A stretch of DNA of 64,000 nucleotides, from NCBI GenBank assembly GCA_021811625.1, contig JAJZNU010000005.1, forward strand, positions 62,001 to 126,000, read 5' to 3'. Below the pieces are notes generated by a model, which saw only the letters and a program-made list of their open reading frames with translations, was not told the DNA's origin and did not search any database. This DNA comes from a bacterium (GTDB lineage: Bacteria > Patescibacteriota > Saccharimonadia > Saccharimonadales > UBA4665). This document shows positions 48,539 through 59,480 of the stretch, in pieces; positions within the stretch are counted from its first letter, which is position 1; every line of letters starts with the position of its first letter. The position numbers and the translations under genes were made by a program.

Positions 48539-48876
48539 TCAGCCAATTTGACAACATCTCCCCACCGTAACTTCTACGATTGGCAAATCCGGCGACACGG
48601 CTAAGCATAGAAATTCAAGGTCTTCGAGGTTCACGCATAATCTCTTATTTTCATCTAGTCCGGCATTCGCAGTCATATCCTTTTCGCTTAGACTGAAATC
48701 AAACACATCAAGGTTCCCAACTATACGCTCTTTATGAGTAGATGCTATGACAACCACCCCTCGCCGCATGTTCCAACGTATCACGACCTCGCCTACCGAC
48801 TGGTTATGTGCTTGCGCAATTTTCGTTAAGGCTTCGTTTGTAAATAAATCCTGGCGACCTTCAGCAAATGACTGTC
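48539..48876 (-). pseudogene. Truncated aldo/keto reductase C-terminal remnant
   Basis: Frame open from a TGA near 48880: QSFAEGRQDLFTNEALTKIAQAHNQSVGEVVIRWNMRRGVVVIASTHKERIVGNLDVFDFSLSEKDM; no N-terminal half. Confidence 0.75.
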
Positions 48877-48973
48877 AGGCTCCCATTAAACTGAACACAC
48901 ACCCAAAGTAAACAAGCTAGCCAAAGCGGTGCATATTAAGTAACATTGTGGTTAACATTGCCACAAGGAGACT

Positions 48974-49213
48974 ATGTATATGACTAAACCCGTAGACCCA
49001 CAACTAAAGCAAGAGATAATGGCTGCCGTTAAGTCTGGCATGAGCCAAGCCGAGGCCAGCAAACTGTACGGTGTCAGCACCGCCAGCATTCGGACATGGT
49101 GCCGCCAAGACATTGTTGGCGGCGAGATGAACTACATTGTCCAGATTAACCAGCTCAAGCGTGAGCTGATAGCCTTTTTTCATCATGGTTGGCATTTGCA
49201 ATCTATAGCTTAA
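48974..49213 (+). pseudogene. Transposase-type HTH fragment (IS3 OrfA-like)
   Basis: KQEIMAAVKSGMSQAEASKLYGVSTASIRTWCRQ then abrupt end. Confidence 0.5.
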
Positions 49214-49508
49214 TCGTTACAAGTTTTTTATCTCTTGGTATGCCGCTTCGTTTTTTTACGCCCGACTGTTTCCTCATTTCGGACTCGTAGTCGTCGATGC
49301 AATATTGCAGAGAGTCACCGGGAGAGTTCGCGGGCCTATCAATAAAACGCGCTCTGTCAGCAGCGGCTGGTGAAACTGCATGCTTCCAAGAATATAAAGC
49401 TTGAGACTGAATAGAAGCGCCGTCTGGATTATAAACAACAGCCCCTGGATTGCTTGTCCTCTATTAAGTCCTAAGATAGCCCTCGACCTGTCGCAAAAAA
49501 ACTTAACG

Positions 49509-49778
49509 CTAATCGAGAGAGCCGCCTAACTCGAAAAAGGCTCCTACAACCTTGTCAAAAACACCCTCCCAATACTCAAACCCGATATCGGGAGAGTCTA
49601 GGCTTCGACAAAACTCCTCCCCTTTGCCGCCGGGATCTTCATAGCTTTCATAAATGGTGATAAATCGTCGCATAGCACCAACGTCACGATAACCACCTTG
49701 ATGGATGACACGGATTAAGCCTCGCATTTCGTCAACTGGCTCAAAAAGCTGGTCTACTGCCTCTTTCATAATGTGCAA
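49509..49778 (-). CDS. Hypothetical protein
   Basis: 89-aa ORF, acidic, no family recognised. Confidence 0.5.
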   Translation of the reverse strand: MHIMKEAVDQLFEPVDEMRGLIRVIHQGGYRDVGAMRRFITIYESYEDPGGKGEEFCRSLDSPDIGFEYWEGVFDKVVGAFFELGGSLD

Positions 49779-49910
49779 CGATTACTTTACCATATTTGCG
49801 TTCGTTATGCTAGCGTATTCTAGAGGGTGTTCTAGAGGGCTGTTAGTGCAATACAAACTTAACTCTCGTCATTAACACATGCTCAGTAATTTGGAGTTTT
49901 AATTTTACTG

Positions 49911-50949
49911 TCAGTTGCTAGGAACAGTGATTTCAAAAACTGTCCCAACATTTATTTTGGATGTTACGTTTATTGCTCCCCCGTGGAGATCCAAAACTTT
50001 CTTCGCCCAATACAAACCAAGACCTGTGCCTTTTACTGAGGTCGAGAGCGGATTGTCAATCCTTATAAATTTCTTAAATAATTTCGTTAGGTCGGCTTCG
50101 CTTATACCCACCCCTTCATCGGCGACGGTCACGACAGTATTGGTCTTATCCTGATGGATGTCAACGATCACGTGCGTCCCTTCCCGGGAATACTTGCCGG
50201 CATTATCTAGTACATTGTCAAAAACCATAAGTAATAATTTAGGATCGATTATTGCCATCATGGGAGACAACGGCTTTTGGAAGATAATAGCTTGCTTCCG
50301 GGCATTAAATAGACTGGCTTGGCTTTCTATGGCTTTTTCAATCTGTGTAGTCATGTCGCAATATGTTTTATCCAAATACACTTTACCGGCGTCAACTTTG
50401 GCGACTCGTAGCAGATCTTCGATAATTTCTAGTTGCCGTTCATTGCTTCTATAAGCTACTCCGAGCATATCGAGCTGGTCTTTCGTCAACTGACCGGCGT
50501 ATCCCATCTGCAGCATGCCCAAATACTGCTGGACGACGGTGGTTGGGGTTCTCAGCTGGTGAGAGGCTAAGGAGATAAACTCCTCTTTGGCGTCGTTCAG
50601 TCTTTGTAGTTTATCCCTCTGGAGAGTAATGTTCTTGGTCATTTCTTCGGAATCAAGTTTTAATCTCCACTCGTCCGTAACGTCTTCAAGAGCCAGCAGA
50701 ATGAGCTGCTTACGATCGACTTGTCTCGCGTTTAGCAGGATGATTTTTGGCCCAAGCTTCGGGAAATTATGCCTGACGACATAGTTAGACAAAACTCTAT
50801 GTGCGGGGAGAATGTTTTCGAGTAATTCTCTTAGCTCAGGAGAGTCCCATTGACTGTTACCTAAATCATAAATCCGTTTGCGCTCGGTATCCTTCTTGAC
50901 TACTTTAAATTTGCGGTAAAAAGCTAAATTAGCGGTTACCACGTTTACC
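49911..50949 (-). pseudogene. Sensor histidine kinase, 3' part (PAS remnant + HisKA + HATPase), interrupted by IS30
   Basis: EFISLASHQLRTPTTVVQQYLGML (H-box), VFDNVLDNAGKYSREG (N), VADEGVGISEADLTKLFKKF, GTGLGLYWAKKVLDLHGG. Confidence 0.9.
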
Positions 50950-50951
50950 CG

Positions 50952-52112
50952 AATGCGTAAATGAAGCCGAACACCTGATTAACAAAATGCGTTTATGAAG
51001 CCGAACAGTATATTCAGCGTATAATTGACAGTAATACTAATGTGTGGAGTTTAAAGTAATGAAAAAAACTATGAGCATCTCACGGAGCACGATCGCGACG
51101 AAATACAAGAGCTAAAAGACAGAGGCTATGGCGTAAGAGCTATTGCCCGTATGACCAAAAGAGGTATCGGTACTATTAGCGAAGAGTTAAGCCGTAATCT
51201 GGTAGCAGGCCAGTACGACTCTAAGAAAGCTCAGGCTAAGGCATTAGCCCGCCGCAAGGCTTCTAAGTACCAGGGCATGAAGATTGTGGCCCATCCCGAG
51301 CTCCAATGCTTTGTTGATGAGAAGCTTTTGCAGCGGCAGTCACCGGAGGCTATAGCCGGCAGGCTGAAAGCCGGGCTAGAGCCGGGACTACCCTATGCCT
51401 CCAGAAGCGCTATTGAGACATATGTTAGATCCGTTAATGGCCGTAGGATTGAATACCAGCTCAAGGTTTTAAAAGTTAAGGATAAACGTAGAAACAGCAA
51501 AAGAAAACGTCCTGGCTTACCGCCTCATGGTGACACCAAGACTTACATTGATGATCGGCCGGGCGTTATTACCAACCGGGAAAGAGTCGGCGATTTAGAA
51601 GTTGACTTCATTGTGTCGGGCAAAACTGGTGAGGGCTATATGCTAACAGCCGCTGACCGTAAGCTTAGAGTCGGTTTCATGCGTAAGGTGCTGCCGGTTA
51701 GTGTCGGTAATGCCCTTAGAGCTTTAAAGGATATTAAGAGAGTTTTTCCGGAGATGAAGTCCATAAGCACCGACAACGATTTACTATTCCTCTACCATAA
51801 GGCCTTAGAAAAAGCTCTGGGCATACCGTTCTACTTCTGCCATCCTTACTCCTCCTACGAGAAGGGTTCGGTGGAGAACTACAACGGTGAGGTCAGGACC
51901 TACATAAGGAAAGGCTCTGATCTTTCGCTGTACAACAGTGCCTATATACAAATGGTGGAGGACAAATTAAACAACCGCTATATGAAATGCTTAGGCTACA
52001 AAACACCAAAGGAAGCGTTGGAGGAGTACCGCAAATCTCAGAGTTAGCGTAAAGGTGTTCGGCTTCATAGCCAAATCCGTTAGCGGTTAGTGTTCGGCTT
52101 GAGGGCTACGAG
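50952..52112 (+). mobile_element. IS30-family insertion sequence
   Basis: Ends AATGCGTAAATGAAGCCGAACAC / CTCGTAGCCCTCAAGCCGAACAC (shared AAGCCGAACAC), possible 2-bp CG target duplication; IS30-type transposase inside; splits a histidine kinase gene. Confidence 0.85.
51059..52047 (+). CDS. IS30-family transposase (N-terminus requires -1 shift at A7)
   Basis: HDRDEIQELKDRGYGVRAIARMTKRGIGTISEELSRN...RPGVITNRERVGDLEVDFIVSGKTG...STDNDLLF...HPYSSYEKGSVENYNGEVRTYIRKGSDL; ATG-initiated part is in another frame. Confidence 0.9.
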
Positions 52113-52264
52113 CGGGTTAAATCATTGTCCAATATTATAAAAGGTTCGCGAACTGTTTCGGTTATTTCCCGGTAATAAAGCAGCTGTTTTTTCAGCGCAT
52201 GGATACGGGTATCCTGATTAACTATTTTCTTATTAGCATTTTGTAAATGTTTATCGTCACTCAT
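52113..52264 (-). pseudogene. Sensor histidine kinase, 5' part (start of PAS domain)
   Basis: Minus-strand translation MSDDKHLQNANKKIVNQDTRIHALKKQLLYYREITETVREPFIILDNDLTR, continuing in frame after IS30 into VNVVTANLAFYRKFKV. Confidence 0.8.
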
Positions 52265-52739
52265 CTTGTATATCCTTGCTGGAATTTAAGGTATCGGACA
52301 ATCGATATAACTTGCGTTTAACAAACCGCCGTACCCCAAGTGTGTTCTTAAAAAACTAGGAAATATGTAAGATATTCGTCTTTTCTGGCACAAAATACCT
52401 AAAAACTTCAAAACATGACTTATTACTAATTAAAAAATGAAAACTATTCAAAAAACCTCCACGTTTTTGCCGCTAGCCCTTAAGACTCGGTAATCAGCTC
52501 ATACCGATACGGCATACCCTCATTCTGTTACCATTGAAAGAATCTAGTCATTGTTTAAAAAATGCTTCAGACCCAACCCAAAAGTAAATAATATGATAGT
52601 TGCACCAAACTACCGTGGTCTAATTTAGAGCTTAACAGCTGGCGTAAACAACACTACTAACAGTACTAGCAGATCACACAAAAGCAGGGTTAACCGGTAA
52701 TAACCGTTCACTGGCGAGTCGCTATCCACCGGTCTAAAC

Positions 52740-52769
52740 GACCATTAAGGCCGGCCTTAAAACCTGGTC
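52740..52769. repeat. Perfect 16-bp palindrome TTAAGGCCGGCCTTAA within a GACCA/TGGTC inverted repeat
   Basis: Palindrome at 52745-52760. Confidence 0.6.
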
Positions 52770-52836
52770 CGTCCTGCTAGAAATAATATCTGACCCCTGA
52801 CCGCCTCACGTCTTCGCCGGATAGTTGCTTAGTCGG

Positions 52837-52944
52837 CTAAAATATTATGCCGAGCATGATACCGAAGACAAAACCTATAACCAGTATCGCCACCAGACGA
52901 ACCGTGGGCAGATGGAGGATGATGGTGGCTAATATATCATGCAT
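52837..52944 (-). CDS. Tiny single-TM peptide (35 aa)
   Basis: MHDILATIILHLPTVRLVAILVIGFVFGIMLGIIF*; below the ORF-track size limit. Confidence 0.4.
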   Translation of the reverse strand: MHDILATIILHLPTVRLVAILVIGFVFGIMLGIIF

Positions 52945-53005
52945 TGTGCGGTGTAATTCTTTCCGTACCGGTTTAGGTTGGTAGTCTTTAGTGTATTTGG
53001 TGACT

Positions 53006-53131
53006 TCATGCCGATGCTATCAAAAAGCCTAAAACTATTGCCACTATAAAGTATATAACCAAATGGGTCAGCGTTATCTTTATGGTCGAACCGGCAGCAA
53101 CTACTTTGGTTAAAAATGTTGGATCTAGCAT
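53006..53131 (-). CDS. Tiny single-TM peptide (41 aa)
   Basis: MLDPTFLTKVVAAGSTIKITLTHLVIYFIVAIVLGFLIASA*; below the ORF-track size limit. Confidence 0.4.
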   Translation of the reverse strand: MLDPTFLTKVVAAGSTIKITLTHLVIYFIVAIVLGFLIASA

Positions 53132-53173
53132 GTTGGGTTTCCGCAAAATATTTTAATGGTTGGTCGGTAGTGA

Positions 53174-53740
53174 TTAGAAAACATATGGCACTATGGATTT
53201 GACTCGCTTCTTATATACTTTGTATTCCTTGGAAAAGTGCTTCACCAGTAACTCCTCTTCTAATCGACATTTGGCGTTAAATCCCAAGAAGAAGGCTAAT
53301 AGTAGCACGAAGGCAAATACCTGGCCAATATTAATCGCCGTCCCCACTAACATAATGATCATGCCGGTATAGATGGGGTGACGGACAATGGAGTAGGGAC
53401 CGTGCTTGATGAGCTTGTGGCCTTTCTTGATGGTTATGTGAGGGCTCCAGTTTCTGCCCAGAATAGCCCTAGCCCAAACCGCAAACCCAAAACCCGCCAA
53501 CACGATTATGTCTGTTAATTCACCCAGTTGGACAGAAGTTTGCCATAAAGTGTATTGCAAAAATGTTTTGGTGTATAGCATCACAATGAACACGGCAGCC
53601 ACCACGAAACTTAGAAGTAAAATATATTTAAAGCTAACATGCCTTTCGATATTTTGTTTAACGTCAGAACCCTTGATTAGCCAATAGACTATCAACGCCA
53701 CCCAGCAGACCAGTATAAATATTCCTGTCCAGTTATTCAT
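53174..53740 (-). CDS. Isoprenylcysteine carboxyl methyltransferase / PEMT-like membrane methyltransferase
   Basis: GRNWSPHITIKKGHKLIKHGPYSIVRHPIYTGMIIMLVGTAI...EEELLVKHFSKEYKVYKKRVKSIVPYVF. Confidence 0.88.
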   Translation of the reverse strand: MNNWTGIFILVCWVALIVYWLIKGSDVKQNIERHVSFKYILLLSFVVAAVFIVMLYTKTFLQYTLWQTSVQLGELTDIIVLAGFGFAVWARAILGRNWSPHITIKKGHKLIKHGPYSIVRHPIYTGMIIMLVGTAINIGQVFAFVLLLAFFLGFNAKCRLEEELLVKHFSKEYKVYKKRVKSIVPYVF

Positions 53741-53950
53741 TATTTCACTAACCGGTTACGCTCTTCTATTAAGCACAACCATCATTGTACATCGATTAAT
53801 TCACTCGACCAAGCGACCAATTATTGCACACTGCCATACTGACGCACATCTACGCGTCAGGGTGAGGCCGGGTGCGTCATAGTAACATTGAAAGTAAATC
53901 ATTATGTATCCAATTTGAGTATAGTAGATTAACCCTCTATACTCTTAAGC

Positions 53951-55324
53951 ATGACGGTGAGATTACCAATTCCGGGGTCTGATGACGGTACGTGGGGTAC
54001 GATACTCAATAGCTTTTTAGACGTTTCACATAATGATGACGGCACCCCCAAAGTCTCGGCTCTGCAGGCCGCTGGCGTAGTGACATCGATCAATAGCGTT
54101 ACACCACAGAACGGAAACATCGACGTCAGTCCGTCGGCGATTGGGGCGTACAACAAGCCGTCCACTGGAATACCGGTCAGTGATTTAGAAAGCTCCGTGC
54201 AATCAAGTCTTCAAGTAGCTTCGGCTCTGGCTCCTCCGCCCGGCGTTGCCGTTGGATCGATACCGGTGGTTACCGGAACGAATCCGCTAACGACAACCTG
54301 GCTGCCTACCGTCGATCTTTCAACGTTGGGGTATGCGACGATTTCTGAAATGGACGCCGCGATCGCCTCAGCCGGAACCACCTCCCTGCCCACTACCTCG
54401 CTAATTGGAAGATGGGCGTCTTCGGATCTGAGTGGACTGGCTAATGGTGCCGCCATCACCACGTGGGCGGCTAATGCTTCTGCGCCGACCGGGACGGGAG
54501 CGCTAACCTCGCTTTATAGTTGGCTACAGCCCATTTACAATGATTCGACTCATAGTGTCTCCGGTTTACCGGCTGCTGTTTTTAACGCTTCCTCGATGAA
54601 TGCTGTACTGTCTGCCGACTGGTCAAGCAGCACCGTCTACATGGTTATGCGTTCGTTGCGGGCTAGCACGGATTACAATAATTATGTTCTATATACTGAC
54701 ACGAACGGGGTAGTTCAGCCTCAAATATCTCCAGCCGTCAGCGACGAGTTCATATATCAGGCAACCAGCGATCCAACTGTCAATGTTGGCGATACGACGA
54801 CTGCGGCGGTAACTTTATCTCAAGCCCTGTCGACTGCCGCCGCTATCACCTCTCTTCCGGTAACGACTCTGTCATCGGCTATCGTCGAGGGCAATGTGAC
54901 GGTTATCTCCGGCGCCAACACCCAGACCTTTACCTGTAACCAACCGGTATCGTCAGGGGCGACATCAATACCAATCTCTTCCGCCACTCCTAACTTTGCT
55001 TATCCCACCAGTTCAACGGTTACGGCCCAGGTCGAGGGTAGCGTCCGTTTGAGCCTGGGGACGACTCATCTGGTAACGATGGTTGTCTCGGAGTCTTCAA
55101 ACGGAGGCTTATCTATAGACGGTGGAACGCTGTTCTCTGGGGCGACTATACCTCCTTCAACTACCTTAGGCACACAATTTAATCTTGCTTCATATAACGG
55201 GGGCTATGGTAAACAGCCTCACATGGAGCTGATCGATCTGCTGGTCTATGACACCATACACTCTCAGATTACCATTGACGAGGTTCATAACTATCTGCGG
55301 TCGTTATATTCGTTGAGTGTATAA
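53951..55324 (+). CDS. Hypothetical structural/surface protein, possible LamG-like region
   Basis: N-terminal RLPIPGSDDGTWGTILNSFLDVSHNDDGTPK; Ala/Ser/Thr-rich; C-terminal LVYDTIHSQITIDEVHNYLRSLYSL. Confidence 0.65.
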   Translation: MTVRLPIPGSDDGTWGTILNSFLDVSHNDDGTPKVSALQAAGVVTSINSVTPQNGNIDVSPSAIGAYNKPSTGIPVSDLESSVQSSLQVASALAPPPGVAVGSIPVVTGTNPLTTTWLPTVDLSTLGYATISEMDAAIASAGTTSLPTTSLIGRWASSDLSGLANGAAITTWAANASAPTGTGALTSLYSWLQPIYNDSTHSVSGLPAAVFNASSMNAVLSADWSSSTVYMVMRSLRASTDYNNYVLYTDTNGVVQPQISPAVSDEFIYQATSDPTVNVGDTTTAAVTLSQALSTAAAITSLPVTTLSSAIVEGNVTVISGANTQTFTCNQPVSSGATSIPISSATPNFAYPTSSTVTAQVEGSVRLSLGTTHLVTMVVSESSNGGLSIDGGTLFSGATIPPSTTLGTQFNLASYNGGYGKQPHMELIDLLVYDTIHSQITIDEVHNYLRSLYSLSV

Positions 55325-56619
55325 TGGCTGACCAAACATACATAGTCACTGCCACTCTCCCTGGTAACAGAAAATACGTCGTGACGTCTGGCGGTTCTGT
55401 GGTGACATATACGACCAACGGTCAGGCACCGGGCTATTCGTCGCAGACGTATGCTAATCATACTAACCCTTTTACTCATGCTTGGGCCATGCCTTTGCCC
55501 AGCAACACCTTGATACCGTCAACCTCAAACCAAATGGTTTCAAACATTGTCAACGGTATCACCGCGAGCGGCTATCAACTGGGCATCAACACGCAGCCGC
55601 TTTTTGTCGTACCCGCCGGACAACCGGATGTCACGATCACCGGCAACATTGGTAATACCGGTGGGTCAGCTCCGATACCGGCAGCCGCTCAAAGCGTCGC
55701 TACCGGCGGCGATCAGCCGTTTATCTTGTTCCAGCCTAGTAGTGACTCGTTATGGGAGTTTTGGGGACTAGATTATAGCAGTGGCGCATGGTCGACCCAA
55801 AACGCCGGCTACATGAGCGGTCTATCCAATTCCAAGGGTGTTTTTGATAACGGTAACGGCGTTTCTGCTTCGGGAATTTCTTATGGCGGTATCATGGTGA
55901 CACAAAATGACATTGCCTCGGGCGCCATAAACCACACCGTTGGTATATATCTATCCAGCTCGGAATCGACCCAGTTTTGGCCGCCGGCCACTAATCATGA
56001 CGGTGGCGCAACCAATGTCATTGGGCAAGTTGCTGAAGGTATGTGGTTTCGCTTCCCTCCCTCGATGTCAATGCCGAGCGGTTTAAATCCATTATCTCAA
56101 ATGCTTTTTACGGCAATTCAGAATTACGGCTGCGTAATCCATGACCGGGCTTATGGATCATATATTCCGTTTGAGTCTCATGGATCATGGGCTCTTAACG
56201 GGATGACCGGAACAGACCCATTTACCCAAATAGAGAATGGCCAACCGGATTACTCAGTGATAGGATCGTTGCCCCTGGCTAGCTTGGTCCAGATTATCCC
56301 TCCAATTTTAGGCAATCCTCCACAAGCCGCTCCAACCGCCCCGGTCCTATCAGTAACTTCGGGGAGTAATTCTTTAAATCTTAGCTGGCAGGCCATTACT
56401 TCGCCGACGGTGGCACTGTTCTATCTGGTGCAATATAGGGTTAGCGGTACAACCAATTGGACACCCACCTACCCGTATCCGACGACTAACGCCGCTATAA
56501 TAACCGGGCTTAATAGTTCCGCCTCCTACGATGTCCAGGTGCTGGTAGCAAATGCCGATAGTGTCGCCTCCAGCGGAACTTTAGTGGCTTCTAATATAGC
56601 GACGGCCTCCACCACCTAG
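55324..56619 (+). CDS. Hypothetical protein with C-terminal fibronectin type III domain
   Basis: C-terminal APVLSVTSGSNSLNLSWQAITSPTVALFYLVQYRVSGTTNWTPTYPYPTTNAAIITGLNSSASYDVQVLVAN; starts at the stop of the previous gene. Confidence 0.7.
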   Translation: MADQTYIVTATLPGNRKYVVTSGGSVVTYTTNGQAPGYSSQTYANHTNPFTHAWAMPLPSNTLIPSTSNQMVSNIVNGITASGYQLGINTQPLFVVPAGQPDVTITGNIGNTGGSAPIPAAAQSVATGGDQPFILFQPSSDSLWEFWGLDYSSGAWSTQNAGYMSGLSNSKGVFDNGNGVSASGISYGGIMVTQNDIASGAINHTVGIYLSSSESTQFWPPATNHDGGATNVIGQVAEGMWFRFPPSMSMPSGLNPLSQMLFTAIQNYGCVIHDRAYGSYIPFESHGSWALNGMTGTDPFTQIENGQPDYSVIGSLPLASLVQIIPPILGNPPQAAPTAPVLSVTSGSNSLNLSWQAITSPTVALFYLVQYRVSGTTNWTPTYPYPTTNAAIITGLNSSASYDVQVLVANADSVASSGTLVASNIATASTT

Positions 56620-56739
56620 TGACCTGCTATTAATGAGTACCGAGAGGTGGTCGGCCACTCTAGAGCGAGTATGTCGGCTTCCGATTGACTGTCTAGTAGT
56701 TTTATACGGCATTTCGCACTTTTGTATTAGTATATAGCT

Positions 56740-57060
56740 ATGAATAATGGCAAAAATAGAATATCCGGAGGCGTTGTACACCAATTACCGAAAGATTTAG
56801 AGAAAGCTCTGGCTGCCGACAATAAGGCTCTAAAACTTTGGGAGGATATTACACCGCTGGCGCGCAATGAATGGATTTGTTGGACCGAATCAGTCAAACA
56901 GCCCAAGACCCGAGAGAACCACGTCAAGCGAGTAGTTTCAGAACTCAAAGATGGAGTGCGGCGCCCGTGCTGTTGGATAGGGTGCATTCATCGTACAGAT
57001 AAGGCTATAAGCCCTTCCGTTTTAGGGATTCTAAACAAACGCGCCAAAAAAACAGCCTGA
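56740..57060 (+). CDS. YdeI/OmpD-associated-like small protein
   Basis: LPKDLEKALAADNKALKLWEDITPLARNEWICWTESVKQPKTRENHVKRVVSELKDGVRRPCCW. Confidence 0.75.
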   Translation: MNNGKNRISGGVVHQLPKDLEKALAADNKALKLWEDITPLARNEWICWTESVKQPKTRENHVKRVVSELKDGVRRPCCWIGCIHRTDKAISPSVLGILNKRAKKTA

Positions 57061-57150
57061 CGAGTTAACTAATTAGATTCATAGGCAATGTTATAGGTAA
57101 TAGAATAGCCCCTTGACACCGATCGAGCCGAGGAGATAATCTAGCTTGAC

Positions 57151-59422
<2,272 letters not shown>

Positions 59423-59480
59423 ACCGGGACACTGAAAAATGTCCGGTTACTTACGTAGCGAAAAACCGGTAAAACAGTCT

